NCBI GenBank assembly: GCA_037446115.1
Contig: JBBIJF010000009.1
Coordinates: forward strand, 1-64,000
Length of the DNA stretch: 64,000 nucleotides
Source of the DNA: JANWXD01 sp037446115
GTDB taxonomy: Bacteria > Acidobacteriota > Terriglobia > Bryobacterales > Bryobacteraceae
Reading direction: 5' to 3'
In this document: piece after piece, positions 10,397-18,883 of the stretch
Layout: each line of letters opens with the position of its first letter
Position numbering within the stretch: position 1 is the first letter of the stretch
Notes under the pieces: model-generated
What the model saw: only the letters and a program-made list of their open reading frames with translations
What the model was told of the DNA's origin: nothing
Databases searched by the model: none
Position numbers and translations under genes: made by a program

Positions 10397-10953
10397 CGAT
10401 TGCCGGCTGCTTTCCAGATCAGGAAGACGACGGCAGCCACGAACGCCGCAAGCGCCTGATACTCCTGATTGCGGCGGTACAGCTTCCACTGGAAGCGTGC
10501 CGCGCGCGACTGCGCCCGCAGGCGCGGCCATAGCATCGGGACGCGTTCGGCGTAGGCGGCGTAGGCGGGAAACAGCTTGAGCAGGTGCTGCTCTTCCAGT
10601 TCAATGACGGGCAGATAGACGGCTGCGAACACCGCCGCGAATAGCACCGCCAGTGTGAGGCTCCGCGCAGCGATCACAAGACCGGCCGCGGTCAGCAGCG
10701 TCCCCAGATACAGCGGATTGCGAACGTAGGCGTACGGCCCGGTAGTGGCAAGCTGCTCATTCTTGGCAAGGTGTCCCGCAGCCCAGGCACGCAACGAGAT
10801 GCCAAGCGCAGCAAGCGGCAGTCCTGCTATCAAGGAGCCGGGCGTCGGCTGCGCCAGCCATAGATACGCCGCCGCCAGCAGGAAACCCGCGGGCACACGC
10901 AGGCGAGCGACCCGGTCGGCGTACGGCTTGGGAAACCGGGGCCGGAGCATCAA
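10393..10953 (-). CDS. Isoprenylcysteine methyltransferase-like membrane protein
   Basis: A 186-residue integral membrane protein with about four or five hydrophobic segments. It has the signature GPYAYVRNPLYLG (about residues 72-84) and the later ELEEQHLLKLFPAYAAYAERV, shared by the ICMT/phospholipid methyltransferase superfamily that uses SAM to methylate small or lipid substrates at the membrane. The substrate is unknown. The start overlaps the waaC stop (ATGA), so it is translated as the last gene of the LPS-core operon, suggesting an envelope-lipid role by context only. Confidence 0.8.
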   Translation of the reverse strand: MMLRPRFPKPYADRVARLRVPAGFLLAAAYLWLAQPTPGSLIAGLPLAALGISLRAWAAGHLAKNEQLATTGPYAYVRNPLYLGTLLTAAGLVIAARSLTLAVLFAAVFAAVYLPVIELEEQHLLKLFPAYAAYAERVPMLWPRLRAQSRAARFQWKLYRRNQEYQALAAFVAAVVFLIWKAAGNR

Positions 10954-11954
10954 CTACCGGAACCGGCCGACCGCCTTCGTGCTGCCAGACGCCCTGCCAG
11001 CGCCTCAAAGACCGCCTCCGGCGTTACCTCTCGCATGCTGGCATCTATCCGGCCCCGGCGCTTGTAAGTAGTGGATGCCTGCGAACCGCGCAGAACCGCA
11101 AAGCTGTCGCTGTAAGGGCCATTGCGAGCAGGATCGGTGGGCCCGAAAATGGCAACGCCCGGTTTGCCGAGAGCCGCCGCCAGGTGCATAGGGCCGCTGT
11201 CGACACCCACGATCGCTGTGGCCCGCCGCGTGGCATGGATGAGTCCGGCGATGCCGGAGATGTGGCACCGCGCGTAAGGGACTTGTTCCAGGGCCGGTCT
11301 GGCCTCGGGCGGTCCGTTCAGAACCAGCGGCAGCCCCAACCCCTGACGGAGCAACCGGCCCAGTGCGCCGTAATGCTCCAGCGGCCATTGTTTGGCCGTC
11401 CAACCGGCGAAGGGACTTGCCAGGACGAAGCCGCCGGAGGGCAGGTCGCCTTCCGGACGGCCTTCGGGAAGGGGGAAGGCATGCACGATCGTGGAAGCTC
11501 CGGTAGCGGCAGCGAGCTCGAGGTTGCGGTCCACGACGTGAGCCGAGCGGGCTCGCACCTTGGTGGAGTAAAACAGGGCGGCCAGCCGTTCGCGAACTTG
11601 GGAATGATGAAATCCGAAGATGCGGTCGGCGTGCACGGCGGAGGCCACCACGGCAGACTTGACGAGGCCCTGGAAGTCCACCACCCAATCAAAGCGGTGA
11701 GCCCGCAGTCTCGCCAGCGTGCCCAAAAGTCCCTGCATGCCGCGTTCGACAATCAGCAGGCGGTCTACAAACGGGTTGCCCTCCAGCAGCACCGCCCACC
11801 GGGCTTCGACGGCCCAGCAGAGCTCCAGGTGGGGGAAGTTGTGTTTGAGCGTAGCAGCAGCCGGCAGGGTATGGATGATGTCACCCATCGCGCTCAGCCG
11901 GATTACGAGGATCCGGTGTGCAGCGCTAGGTGCCGTGGTGGCGGCGCTGAACAT
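10950..11954 (-). CDS. waaC: Glycosyltransferase family 9, heptosyltransferase I-like
   Basis: Predicted transferase that adds a heptose (or similar sugar) to the LPS inner core at the cytosolic membrane face. The GT-B fold is recognised from ILVIRLSAMGDIIHTLPAA at the N-terminus and the donor-site motif VGVDSGPMHLAAALGKPGVA with FGPTDPARNGP near residues 250-280. The 334-residue length fits WaaC. It follows the cytidylyltransferase-like gene with a 29-nt overlap and precedes the ICMT-like gene. Acceptor specificity cannot be read from sequence, so the symbol is tentative. Confidence 0.85.
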   Translation of the reverse strand: MFSAATTAPSAAHRILVIRLSAMGDIIHTLPAAATLKHNFPHLELCWAVEARWAVLLEGNPFVDRLLIVERGMQGLLGTLARLRAHRFDWVVDFQGLVKSAVVASAVHADRIFGFHHSQVRERLAALFYSTKVRARSAHVVDRNLELAAATGASTIVHAFPLPEGRPEGDLPSGGFVLASPFAGWTAKQWPLEHYGALGRLLRQGLGLPLVLNGPPEARPALEQVPYARCHISGIAGLIHATRRATAIVGVDSGPMHLAAALGKPGVAIFGPTDPARNGPYSDSFAVLRGSQASTTYKRRGRIDASMREVTPEAVFEALAGRLAARRRSAGSGS

Positions 11955-12312
11955 GCGCGATCAATTCCCGGGTGATTTGCTCGTCCAGATCCTCGTGGCG
12001 CTCGACCGCGGCGCCTGCGCCTCGGAGCGCCTCAACCAAGCCGTCTTCGGCAAGCACCACGTAGTCTACCACGGCAAGGGCCGCCACCAGTTCGGCGCGG
12101 GCCCGGGCGGCAAGAATAGGGCGCTCCGGGGAGCACACGACGGCCATCAAAGCATCCGCGTGGTCACGCGAGGCGGCTAAACGGCGAGCATGTGCCGCCA
12201 GGAGCGGGTCGAAATAGCCGGTCACGACGCACACTTTGCGGCCCGCTTCCCGCAGGCTTTGGGCGGTCGCAACCGCCTGTTGCGCGCTCAAGATCTTCGT
12301 GCGGGTATCCAT
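11926..12312 (-). CDS. RfaE/HldE C-terminal-like nucleotidyltransferase, degenerate HxGH
   Basis: A 128-residue protein matching the cytidylyltransferase-fold half of HldE (ADP-heptose synthesis): VTGYFDPLLAAHARRLAASR aligns with the usual GCFDILHxGHVxxL, and VVDYVVLAEDGLVEAL with the later conserved strand and helix. The first His and the Gly of the HxGH nucleotide-binding motif are replaced (LAAH), so normal catalysis is doubtful. It lies between waaF and waaC, overlapping waaC by 29 nt, where an ADP-heptose synthesis enzyme would be expected. It could be an altered enzyme, a regulator of heptose supply or a relic. Confidence 0.7.
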   Translation of the reverse strand: MDTRTKILSAQQAVATAQSLREAGRKVCVVTGYFDPLLAAHARRLAASRDHADALMAVVCSPERPILAARARAELVAALAVVDYVVLAEDGLVEALRGAGAAVERHEDLDEQITRELIAHVQRRHHGT

Positions 12313-12325
12313 TTTCTTCTGTGGC

Positions 12326-13381
12326 TTAAGAAATCAGCTCCAAAGCCCCCTGCACCACCCGTTCGGCGGAAACGGCGCGCATGCAGCCGTGATCAATGGG
12401 GCACTCGCGTAGCAGGCAGGGGCTGCAGCCGACCGGTTCACGGACCACCCGCACCGAGGGGCCGGCAGGTCCGGTCGCCTCCGGATCCGTTGCCCCGAAC
12501 ACCGCCACCGTGGGTACGCCGAGCGCCGAGGCTACGTGCATGGCTCCGGAGTCGTTGGTGAGGAAAAGCCGGCAGGCAGCCGCGAGTTCGATGAACTCGG
12601 CCAGGCTCGTGGCGCCGGCCAGATTCAGGGCGCGCGCGCCCAGACCCGCGGCCGTCCGCGCCACGGTTTCCCCGAGTGGACGCTCCCGTGCCGATCCGAA
12701 GATCGCCACAGTCCAACCCGTGAGCTTAGCCAGGCGGGCTGCAGCCTCGGCGAACCGTTCCGCAGGCCACCGCTTGGCCCCGCCGAACGCGGCTCCCGGA
12801 CTGACGCCGATGACGGGGGATTCGACCCCGCGCTCGCCCCAGCGACGCAGTCCGGCTTGCCGGGCCTCCTCGATGCGATCCAGCAGGATCACGCCGTCAG
12901 ACGGCCATTGCTCGGCCAGACTCGCCCGCTTGACCAGTTCCAGGTAGTAATGCTGCTGATGCGGCGGTATCTCGCCGCGGCGCGGAGGGGGAACCGGGTC
13001 GGTGAGGAGAGGACCGCGGAGATCCCTCCGGTAGCCGATGCGCCGCGGGATGCGGGCCATCCAGACCAGAAGCGCCGAGTCGAAGGAGTTGGGTAGCAAC
13101 AGAGCGGCGTCGAAGCTTCGGGCGGCCAGTTCGCCAGCCGCCTGCCGCCGTCCGCGCCAGTCCCAAAGGTTGGGGCGGGCGCGGCAGAGCAGCACCTCGC
13201 TGGCGAAGCCTTCGCGCGCATAAAGATCCGCGACCGAGGGCCGGGCGTGCACAGCGATGTGGGCTCCGGGGAGGCGGAAGCGCAGGGCACGGAGCGCCGG
13301 CAGCGACATGACGGCATCACCGAGCCAGTTTGGAGCGCGCACGAGGATTCGGCCGGGCATCAGAGGAAGTTCCATTCTCAT
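12326..13381 (-). CDS. waaF: Lipopolysaccharide heptosyltransferase II
   Basis: GT9 glycosyltransferase, 351 residues, predicted to add the second heptose of the LPS inner core. RAPNWLGDAVMSLPALRALR (residues 15-34) is the WaaF hallmark. The donor-site segment FLTNDSGAMHVASALGVPTVAVFG and the Cys-rich CSPCLLRECPIDHGCM close to the C-terminus are both typical of this subfamily. First gene of the minus-strand LPS operon, 13 bp before the nucleotidyltransferase-like gene. ATG 13375 is an alternative start. Confidence 0.92.
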   Translation of the reverse strand: MRMELPLMPGRILVRAPNWLGDAVMSLPALRALRFRLPGAHIAVHARPSVADLYAREGFASEVLLCRARPNLWDWRGRRQAAGELAARSFDAALLLPNSFDSALLVWMARIPRRIGYRRDLRGPLLTDPVPPPRRGEIPPHQQHYYLELVKRASLAEQWPSDGVILLDRIEEARQAGLRRWGERGVESPVIGVSPGAAFGGAKRWPAERFAEAAARLAKLTGWTVAIFGSARERPLGETVARTAAGLGARALNLAGATSLAEFIELAAACRLFLTNDSGAMHVASALGVPTVAVFGATDPEATGPAGPSVRVVREPVGCSPCLLRECPIDHGCMRAVSAERVVQGALELIS

Positions 13382-13502
13382 CCTAACCTTCGTCCCAGGG
13401 CCGGCGGTGACGTAGCCGCCGCGAGCGGCACCCCTGCAACGCGGAGCGCCGGGCGTACGTCGTGACTGACGAGAGGCCGGCCCGGCTTCCGGGTGCCTTG
13501 GT

Positions 13503-13531
13503 TTGCCCCTTACAGAGACCTGTCCTAAGAT
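13503..13531 (+). promoter_or_regulatory. Candidate sigma70-type promoter for the M48 protease operon
   Basis: TTGCCC (13503-13508) and TAAGAT (13526-13531) are separated by exactly 17 bp, each matching consensus at 4 of 6 positions, about 20 bp before the protease ATG. AAGGAG follows at 13537-13542. Prediction by eye only. Confidence 0.45.
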
Positions 13532-13549
13532 CAGCCAAGGAGCACCAGC

Positions 13550-15022
13550 ATGCTCAAATTCACGGAACTACCCTGGCTGCGAAGCGGTCTGGCGTGCCTG
13601 ATCTGCGCAGCGCTGCTGCTGCAGACAGCGGCCTGCGAGCCCCGCCAACCCGTGACTCCGAAGGTGCCCCTGCAACCGGCCGTTTTCGAGCCCTTGCGGG
13701 AGGCGCTCCTCAAGTCCTATGAGGAGCTGTTTGAAGAGGCGCCCCGGCTCGAATTCACAGCGGCTCAGATCCAGCAGATGCGCGAGTATCTGCGCCGCTC
13801 GCGCGAGTACTGTGTGAGCAGGTATAAGGATCGTGTCAAAGAACACGAGAAGAACCTGCAGAGCGCCCAGGCGGAACTCAAGCGGCGGACGGCGACGCTG
13901 GGCGATGCCGAACGCAAGGAGCTGCACTGCCGCATCCAGAACCTGCGGGCGGTGAAGAGCCAAGCCGAAGTGCTGGCGAACCACGCCATTCCCGTGGCGT
14001 TTGAGAACCGACAGGCCAAACTGGACCTGATTGAGAAGTGGCCGGCGCAACTCAAGCAGATCCAGCAGGAAATCGCCAGCGGCGCCTATCACAACCGGCC
14101 CTACGGAGACGTCAAGGACATCGGATTCCGAGAGGTGGGAAAGGGGCAGGAGCAGGATGTAAAGCTGGGTGAAGACACCGTGCGGGAAATGCGCCAGACG
14201 GGTCTGATGCCGCCGGAGGTCAAGAATGAAGCAGTGCAGAAGTACGTGGCGGACCTCGCCAAGAAGATCGCAGCGCGCTCGGACCTGCGGGTCCCCGTCA
14301 CGGTCACGGTGCTCAACTCCAAGGAAATTAACGCATTCGCGCTTCCAGGCGGTTTCCTGTTCGTGCAGCGAGGACTCCTGGAGGCAGCCGAGGACGAGTC
14401 CCAGCTGGCGGGCGTGCTCGCTCACGAGATCGCCCATGCCGCGGCGCGACACGGCCAGCGGCTGATGAAGAAAGCGACCATTGCGAATCTCATCTATCAA
14501 GCCGCACAGGTTGCCGCCGTGATCCTCACCGGCGGAGCGGCGACAATCGGCACATATTACGCGCTGCAGTACGGCTTCTACGGACTCGGGCTCGTGCTCA
14601 GCCTCGACCTGCTCGGCGTAAGCCGCGATTTCGAACTGGAGGCGGACCAGCTCGGTGTGCAGTATGCCTGGAACGCGGGCTACGACCCAAGCGGCTTCAT
14701 CCGTTTCTTCGACAAGATGGCCACCCGCGAGGGTTATGTGAACGGGGTGAGCTGGTTCCGGACGCACCCGCCGTTTTACGAGCGCATGGTCCACACCCGG
14801 CGCGAGATGCTGTTCCTGCCGAAGAAGGAGGGATTGATCCGGCAGAGCGCCGCGTTTGAACAAATGAAGAAAGAGCTCGCCAAGGTCACCGCGGAGGCGG
14901 AAGAGGAAGAAAAAGGCCGCCCGAGCCTGCTGGCTCCCGAGCAGGGCTGTCCGGCGCCGGAGAAGATCGAGTACAAGCCCGGGGACAAGATCGAGGCGAT
15001 ATGCGCGCTTCCCGCCTCCTGA
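13550..15022 (+). CDS. M48 family metalloprotease, exported
   Basis: Zn-dependent peptidase of the BepA/YfgC-like M48 group, 490 residues. The N-terminus is a hydrophobic export signal ending TAACEP, possibly a weak lipobox. An alpha-helical region (about 60-170) precedes the M48 domain with HEIAH (about residues 291-295) and the downstream Glu ligand in FELEADQLG. VQRGLLEAAEDESQLAGVLA is typical of the family. Probably periplasmic, clearing misfolded outer membrane proteins. The start follows AAGGAG. The next gene begins inside its 3' end (22-nt overlap), and HtrA lies one gene further, a plausible envelope-stress operon. Confidence 0.93.
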   Translation: MLKFTELPWLRSGLACLICAALLLQTAACEPRQPVTPKVPLQPAVFEPLREALLKSYEELFEEAPRLEFTAAQIQQMREYLRRSREYCVSRYKDRVKEHEKNLQSAQAELKRRTATLGDAERKELHCRIQNLRAVKSQAEVLANHAIPVAFENRQAKLDLIEKWPAQLKQIQQEIASGAYHNRPYGDVKDIGFREVGKGQEQDVKLGEDTVREMRQTGLMPPEVKNEAVQKYVADLAKKIAARSDLRVPVTVTVLNSKEINAFALPGGFLFVQRGLLEAAEDESQLAGVLAHEIAHAAARHGQRLMKKATIANLIYQAAQVAAVILTGGAATIGTYYALQYGFYGLGLVLSLDLLGVSRDFELEADQLGVQYAWNAGYDPSGFIRFFDKMATREGYVNGVSWFRTHPPFYERMVHTRREMLFLPKKEGLIRQSAAFEQMKKELAKVTAEAEEEEKGRPSLLAPEQGCPAPEKIEYKPGDKIEAICALPAS

Positions 15023-15915
15023 GAAAAGCTGGGTGCCTCCTTGCGGCTGCGCGTTTGCTTTGTGGAGCCGCGCCACAGGGTCGAACGGTCTCTCTGTACG
15101 TAACCGTGGAAAAAGGAGGCGGGCTGGTGACGGGACTGACGGAGAAAAATTTCCGTCTGTACGAGGACGGACAGCCGAAGCCCTTCCGCCTGGAGCCGCC
15201 GGAGACGCCGGCGACGATTGCGCTGCTGGTGGAGCACAGCCAGGCCTCCTGGCCGTATTTCAATGACATCGCGCAATCCATCGAGGGCTTCTTCCGCGAA
15301 GCGCCGGAAGGCAACTGGTACGCCTTGGCGACGTTTTCCAACCAACTCAAGGTGGAGGTGGACTTCACCAAGATGCGGGGCCGGATTCTGGAGGCGTTTT
15401 CCGAACTGGGCCAGCCGTTGTGGGACGCCATCAATACCTACGACGCGGTTTGGGAGATGCTCGACAAGATGGGGCGGCTTCCGGGCCGGCGCGTGCTGAT
15501 TTTCATCGGCTCCGGCTACGATGACTTCAGCGCCTACACGCTGGATGAAGTCAGGCGTAAGGTCGAGCAGACCAACGTAGTGATCTATGCTCTGGGAGCC
15601 GGTTCGATGCTGCGCGGGTCTTACGAACCGTACTTAGGCACCACGGCGCGAATGAATCTGTATCAGGCGGAGGCATTCCTCCGGATGCTGGCGGACAAAA
15701 GCGGCGGGCAGGCCTGGTTTCCGCGCTTTGAGACGGCCTACCGGGACGCCATGCGCGGAATCATGCAATCGCTGGCCGCCCAGTACCGTCTGGTATATGA
15801 GTCTACGGTGCCGCGCGACGGCAGATTGCACAAAATCAAGGTGGAGGCGTTTCAAGTGGTGAACGACCGGCGTGAAGATTTCCGGGTCCGGGCGAGAGAG
15901 GGCTGGCGCTATTAA
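15001..15915 (+). CDS. VWFA-related protein of acidobacterial type
   Basis: A 304-residue exported protein: short signal peptide (ending near CGAAP), an N-terminal strand region (VTGLTEKNFRLYEDGQPKPF) and a von Willebrand A-like domain from about residue 75. This layout, including the segment DxxxxxYDAVWEMLDKM and GRRVLIFIGSGYDDFS, fits the VWFA-related family expanded in Acidobacteria. The metal-adhesion DxSxS motif reads VEHSQAS, so the first Asp is replaced. Function unknown; a protein-interaction role in the periplasm is likely. It overlaps the M48 gene by 22 nt and sits 33 bp before htrA. Confidence 0.85.
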   Translation: MRASRLLRKAGCLLAAARLLCGAAPQGRTVSLYVTVEKGGGLVTGLTEKNFRLYEDGQPKPFRLEPPETPATIALLVEHSQASWPYFNDIAQSIEGFFREAPEGNWYALATFSNQLKVEVDFTKMRGRILEAFSELGQPLWDAINTYDAVWEMLDKMGRLPGRRVLIFIGSGYDDFSAYTLDEVRRKVEQTNVVIYALGAGSMLRGSYEPYLGTTARMNLYQAEAFLRMLADKSGGQAWFPRFETAYRDAMRGIMQSLAAQYRLVYESTVPRDGRLHKIKVEAFQVVNDRREDFRVRAREGWRY

Positions 15916-15948
15916 GGCGCTACTAAATGGAGTAGAGGAGTCAGGGCA

Positions 15949-17442
15949 ATGATGGAGACACGTATGGAGATCAAACGATGGACCGCAGTAGCGGCGTTGA
16001 TGGTTGCTGCAGCCTTCGGCGCCGTGGCCAGTCTGGCCGCGGCCCGAAAGGGGCTGCTTCCGGCGGCAAGCACAGGGCCTCTGTTTCAGGTCGCCGCGAG
16101 CGAGCGGCCGTCAGGCTCGTTGGGGGAAAGTTTTGCCCCCGTGGTCAAGAAAGTGCTGCCGGCAGTGGTGAACATTTACAGTGAGCGCGTAGTGCGGACG
16201 CGCGGCGAGCCGTCGCCGTTCTTTTCCGATCCGTTTTTCCGCGACTTTTTCGAGCAGTTCGGATGGCGCTTCGACGTGCCGCGGGAGTACCGGGAGCGGA
16301 GTCTGGGCTCGGGCGTGATCGTCAGCGCGGACGGCTATATTCTCACGGCCAACCACGTCATCCACGGAGCGACGGACGTCAAAGTGGCGCTGGCGGACAA
16401 GCGGGAGATGGAGGCCAAGATTGTGGGTACCGATCCACGGACGGATCTGGCGCTGCTGAAGGTGAACTCGAGCGGACTGCCCTTCCTGCCGCTGGGTGAT
16501 TCCTCCAAGCTCGAAGTCGGTGACATCGTTTTGGCGATCGGCAACCCCTTCGGCATCGGCCAGACCGTGACCATGGGCATCGTGAGTGCCAAAGGGCGCA
16601 GCGGCATCACGCCGGAACCGAATGTACTGGAGGATTTCATTCAGACCGACGCCGCCATCAACAAAGGCAACTCGGGCGGTGCCCTGGTGAACCTTCGCGG
16701 AGAACTGGTGGGGATCAATGACGCGATCGTGTCACCGTCGGGAGGTAACGTCGGGATCGGCTTCGCCATCCCGAGCAACATGGCCCGGCCGGTGATGGAG
16801 CAACTGGTCAAGAGCGGGCGGGTCGTGCGCGGGTATCTGGGTGTGATCATCCAGCCTGTGGATCAGAAGGTGGCCAAGGCCTTCGGGCTGAAAGAGGCGC
16901 GCGGCGCGCTGGTGGGCGATGTGACTTCCGACGGACCGGCGGCCAAGGCCGGGATCCAGAAAGGCGACGTGATCATCGGCGTGAACGACCAGCGGGTCGA
17001 GGACAACCGCGACCTCCAGCTCAAGATCGCCAGTACGGCGCCCGGCACGCGTGTCAATCTGCGCCTGATTCGCGACGGTAAAGAGATCACGATTCCGGTG
17101 ACGCTCGGGGAGGCGCCCGGGGAGCGCGAAGGCACGCGGGCCGAATCACGCCGCGGCAGCGCCCTGGAGGGCGTAGACGTAGACGATCTGACTCCTGCAA
17201 TTGCGCGCCAGCTCGGACTTCCACGGGATACCTTCGGCGTGGTCGTCACCAACGTTCGCCCGGACAGCCCCGCCGCAGAGGCGGGCTTGCGCCGCGGGGA
17301 TGTGATCCAGGAAGTCAACCGCCGGCCGGTGACGAATGTGGCGGCGTTTGAGCGCGCCGTGCGGCAGGCGGGCTCCGATCCGGTCCTGCTGCTGATCAAC
17401 CGGGGAGGCAACACGCACTTCCTGGTGGTCGAGCCCAGGTGA
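15949..17442 (+). CDS. HtrA/DegP-type periplasmic serine protease
   Basis: A 497-residue Do-like protease and chaperone. Signal or membrane anchor at about residues 12-32; trypsin-like domain with the triad His in TANHVIHG, Asp in DLALLKV and Ser in GNSGGALVN; then two PDZ domains, the first with GYLGVIIQPV and the second with FGVVVTNVRPDSPAAEAG. Degrades or refolds damaged envelope proteins. GAGGAG at 15935-15940 precedes the tandem ATGATG start. The next gene starts 6 nt after its stop, in the same direction. Confidence 0.95.
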   Translation: MMETRMEIKRWTAVAALMVAAAFGAVASLAAARKGLLPAASTGPLFQVAASERPSGSLGESFAPVVKKVLPAVVNIYSERVVRTRGEPSPFFSDPFFRDFFEQFGWRFDVPREYRERSLGSGVIVSADGYILTANHVIHGATDVKVALADKREMEAKIVGTDPRTDLALLKVNSSGLPFLPLGDSSKLEVGDIVLAIGNPFGIGQTVTMGIVSAKGRSGITPEPNVLEDFIQTDAAINKGNSGGALVNLRGELVGINDAIVSPSGGNVGIGFAIPSNMARPVMEQLVKSGRVVRGYLGVIIQPVDQKVAKAFGLKEARGALVGDVTSDGPAAKAGIQKGDVIIGVNDQRVEDNRDLQLKIASTAPGTRVNLRLIRDGKEITIPVTLGEAPGEREGTRAESRRGSALEGVDVDDLTPAIARQLGLPRDTFGVVVTNVRPDSPAAEAGLRRGDVIQEVNRRPVTNVAAFERAVRQAGSDPVLLLINRGGNTHFLVVEPR

Positions 17443-17448
17443 GCGGCG

Positions 17449-18387
17449 ATGCTTCGGATTGTTGCGGTTGTAGCGGCGGTGGCGGCCTGTGTCGGCCTTG
17501 CAGGCGGGCAGGAGCTGCCCGGATGCTGGATCCGTGACGTGGCTTCTGCGGGCGGGTCGGTGGTGCTGCTGTGCAGGGAAGGCATTCTGATCCGCTCCGA
17601 CGATGGCGGCGTGAGCTGGTCGGCGCAACGTGTGGCCGAAGGCATTGATGCGCGGGCCGTGGCGCTCATGGACGCGCAGCGGGTCGTCGTGGTCGGGGGC
17701 GGGGGTCTGCTCCTGGCCAGCGACAACGGGGGACGGAGCTGGCAGCGCCTGGCGTCACCTGTCGCTACGACCCTGAACGACGTCGCCTTCGCCGGCCAGT
17801 CAGGCTGGGCTGTCGGGGCCGAAGGTGTCGTGCTCCACTCCAGCGACGGGGGGCGCACCTGGCGGCGCCAGCCGAGCTTCACGACCAGCACGCTGGAAGG
17901 CGTGTTTTTCCTGGACGAGCGGCGCGGATGGGCGGTCGGCTGGACCGGCACCGTGCTCCGCACGGAAGACGGCGGCAAATTCTGGGAGCAGACTGCAGTT
18001 CCAGGCGTGTATTACAACTTCGAAGCCGTCTATTTCCGAGATGCCAATAACGGGTGGATCGTGGGAGCACCGGGTCTGATTCTCCGCACCAGAGACGGCG
18101 GGCGTAGCTGGGAACGCCTGGTGTCGCCCGTGCCGGGACTGCTGCGCTCGGTGTGCTTCACCCCGGCGGGACTGGGACTGATCGCAGGCGAGGAGATCCT
18201 GATCAGCCGGGACGGCGGCGAAAGCTGGCGAGCGGCGCCGCTGCCGGTCTCGGAAGCCTTCACCCGCGTGATCGCGGAAAACGGGCGCCTGTGGGCGGTC
18301 AGCCCGCACAACGTCTTCGCCTCGCAGGACGGCGGGGAAACGTGGCTGGCGCGGCACCCGTTCGCAACCGGGGCCGCAGGTTCTTAG
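17449..18387 (+). CDS. YCF48/BNR-type beta-propeller protein, exported
   Basis: A 312-residue protein with an N-terminal signal peptide (cleaved near AGGQELPG) followed by repeated SxDGGxSW units (for example SDDGGVSW, SDNGGRSW, SSDGGRTW, TRDGGRSW, SRDGGESW) and interleaved GWAVG segments. That is the YCF48/Vps10-sortilin-like propeller, with about six or seven blades. YCF48 proteins aid assembly of membrane complexes in phototrophs; in this non-phototroph context a chaperone or binding role is only inferred. It begins 6 nt after htrA, so it may be co-expressed with it. Confidence 0.82.
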   Translation: MLRIVAVVAAVAACVGLAGGQELPGCWIRDVASAGGSVVLLCREGILIRSDDGGVSWSAQRVAEGIDARAVALMDAQRVVVVGGGGLLLASDNGGRSWQRLASPVATTLNDVAFAGQSGWAVGAEGVVLHSSDGGRTWRRQPSFTTSTLEGVFFLDERRGWAVGWTGTVLRTEDGGKFWEQTAVPGVYYNFEAVYFRDANNGWIVGAPGLILRTRDGGRSWERLVSPVPGLLRSVCFTPAGLGLIAGEEILISRDGGESWRAAPLPVSEAFTRVIAENGRLWAVSPHNVFASQDGGETWLARHPFATGAAGS

Positions 18388-18429
18388 CTCCCGTCAACGA
18401 AGCCAGGGCGGCGTAGCCGCTGGAGGAGC

Positions 18430-18834
18430 TTACCCCTTGGCCGTGGACTGCTGCTCCGTGTCGCTCGCTTCCTCGAACTCGAGCTCGTCCCCGAGGCGCG
18501 TGCCGGTCGCAGCGATGGCGCCCGCGGGAAGTTCCAACACCGAGTGGGCCCACAGGCAGACGCTGATGCGGCCCGGCGCCATCTGCGGCCGCAGTTTCAC
18601 CACTCTTTTCCGGCGATCCAGAAAGATCACATCAATCGAAAAACGCATCCCGAAGGTGTGGATGCCTTCGGAGGGCACGATCCACAGACCCCGGCCGGGT
18701 TCCAGGGAGTCGTGTTTCAGCAGGCCCGTGCGGCGCTGGCGGCTCGTGGCGGCCACTTCGACCGCCGTGGCCAGCACCGTACCGCGCGTGCGATTGCGGA
18801 CCCGGAATTTCGGCATCGCGGTCGTCGTTCCCAT
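18430..18834 (-). CDS. DUF192 family protein
   Basis: About 134 residues of a small DUF192 fold: RRTGLLKHDSLEPGRGLWIVP, then HTFGMRFSIDVIFLDRRKRV and VLELPAGAIAATG, the three conserved blocks of this family. Function unsettled. No signal peptide is seen, although many relatives have one. ATG 18834 has AGGA four bases upstream; ATG 18858, with GGGAG next to it, is nearly as good. It is divergent from rimO and convergent with the propeller gene. Confidence 0.85.
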   Translation of the reverse strand: MGTTTAMPKFRVRNRTRGTVLATAVEVAATSRQRRTGLLKHDSLEPGRGLWIVPSEGIHTFGMRFSIDVIFLDRRKRVVKLRPQMAPGRISVCLWAHSVLELPAGAIAATGTRLGDELEFEEASDTEQQSTAKG

Positions 18835-18883
18835 GCTATCCTGAAAGAGAACTCTCATCTCCCGTTCCCCGAGACGATCAGCC

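Noticed and set aside
13568..15076. 502-residue frame antisense to the M48 protease
   Set aside because: Shadow ORF; the sense frame has HEIAH and a signal peptide.
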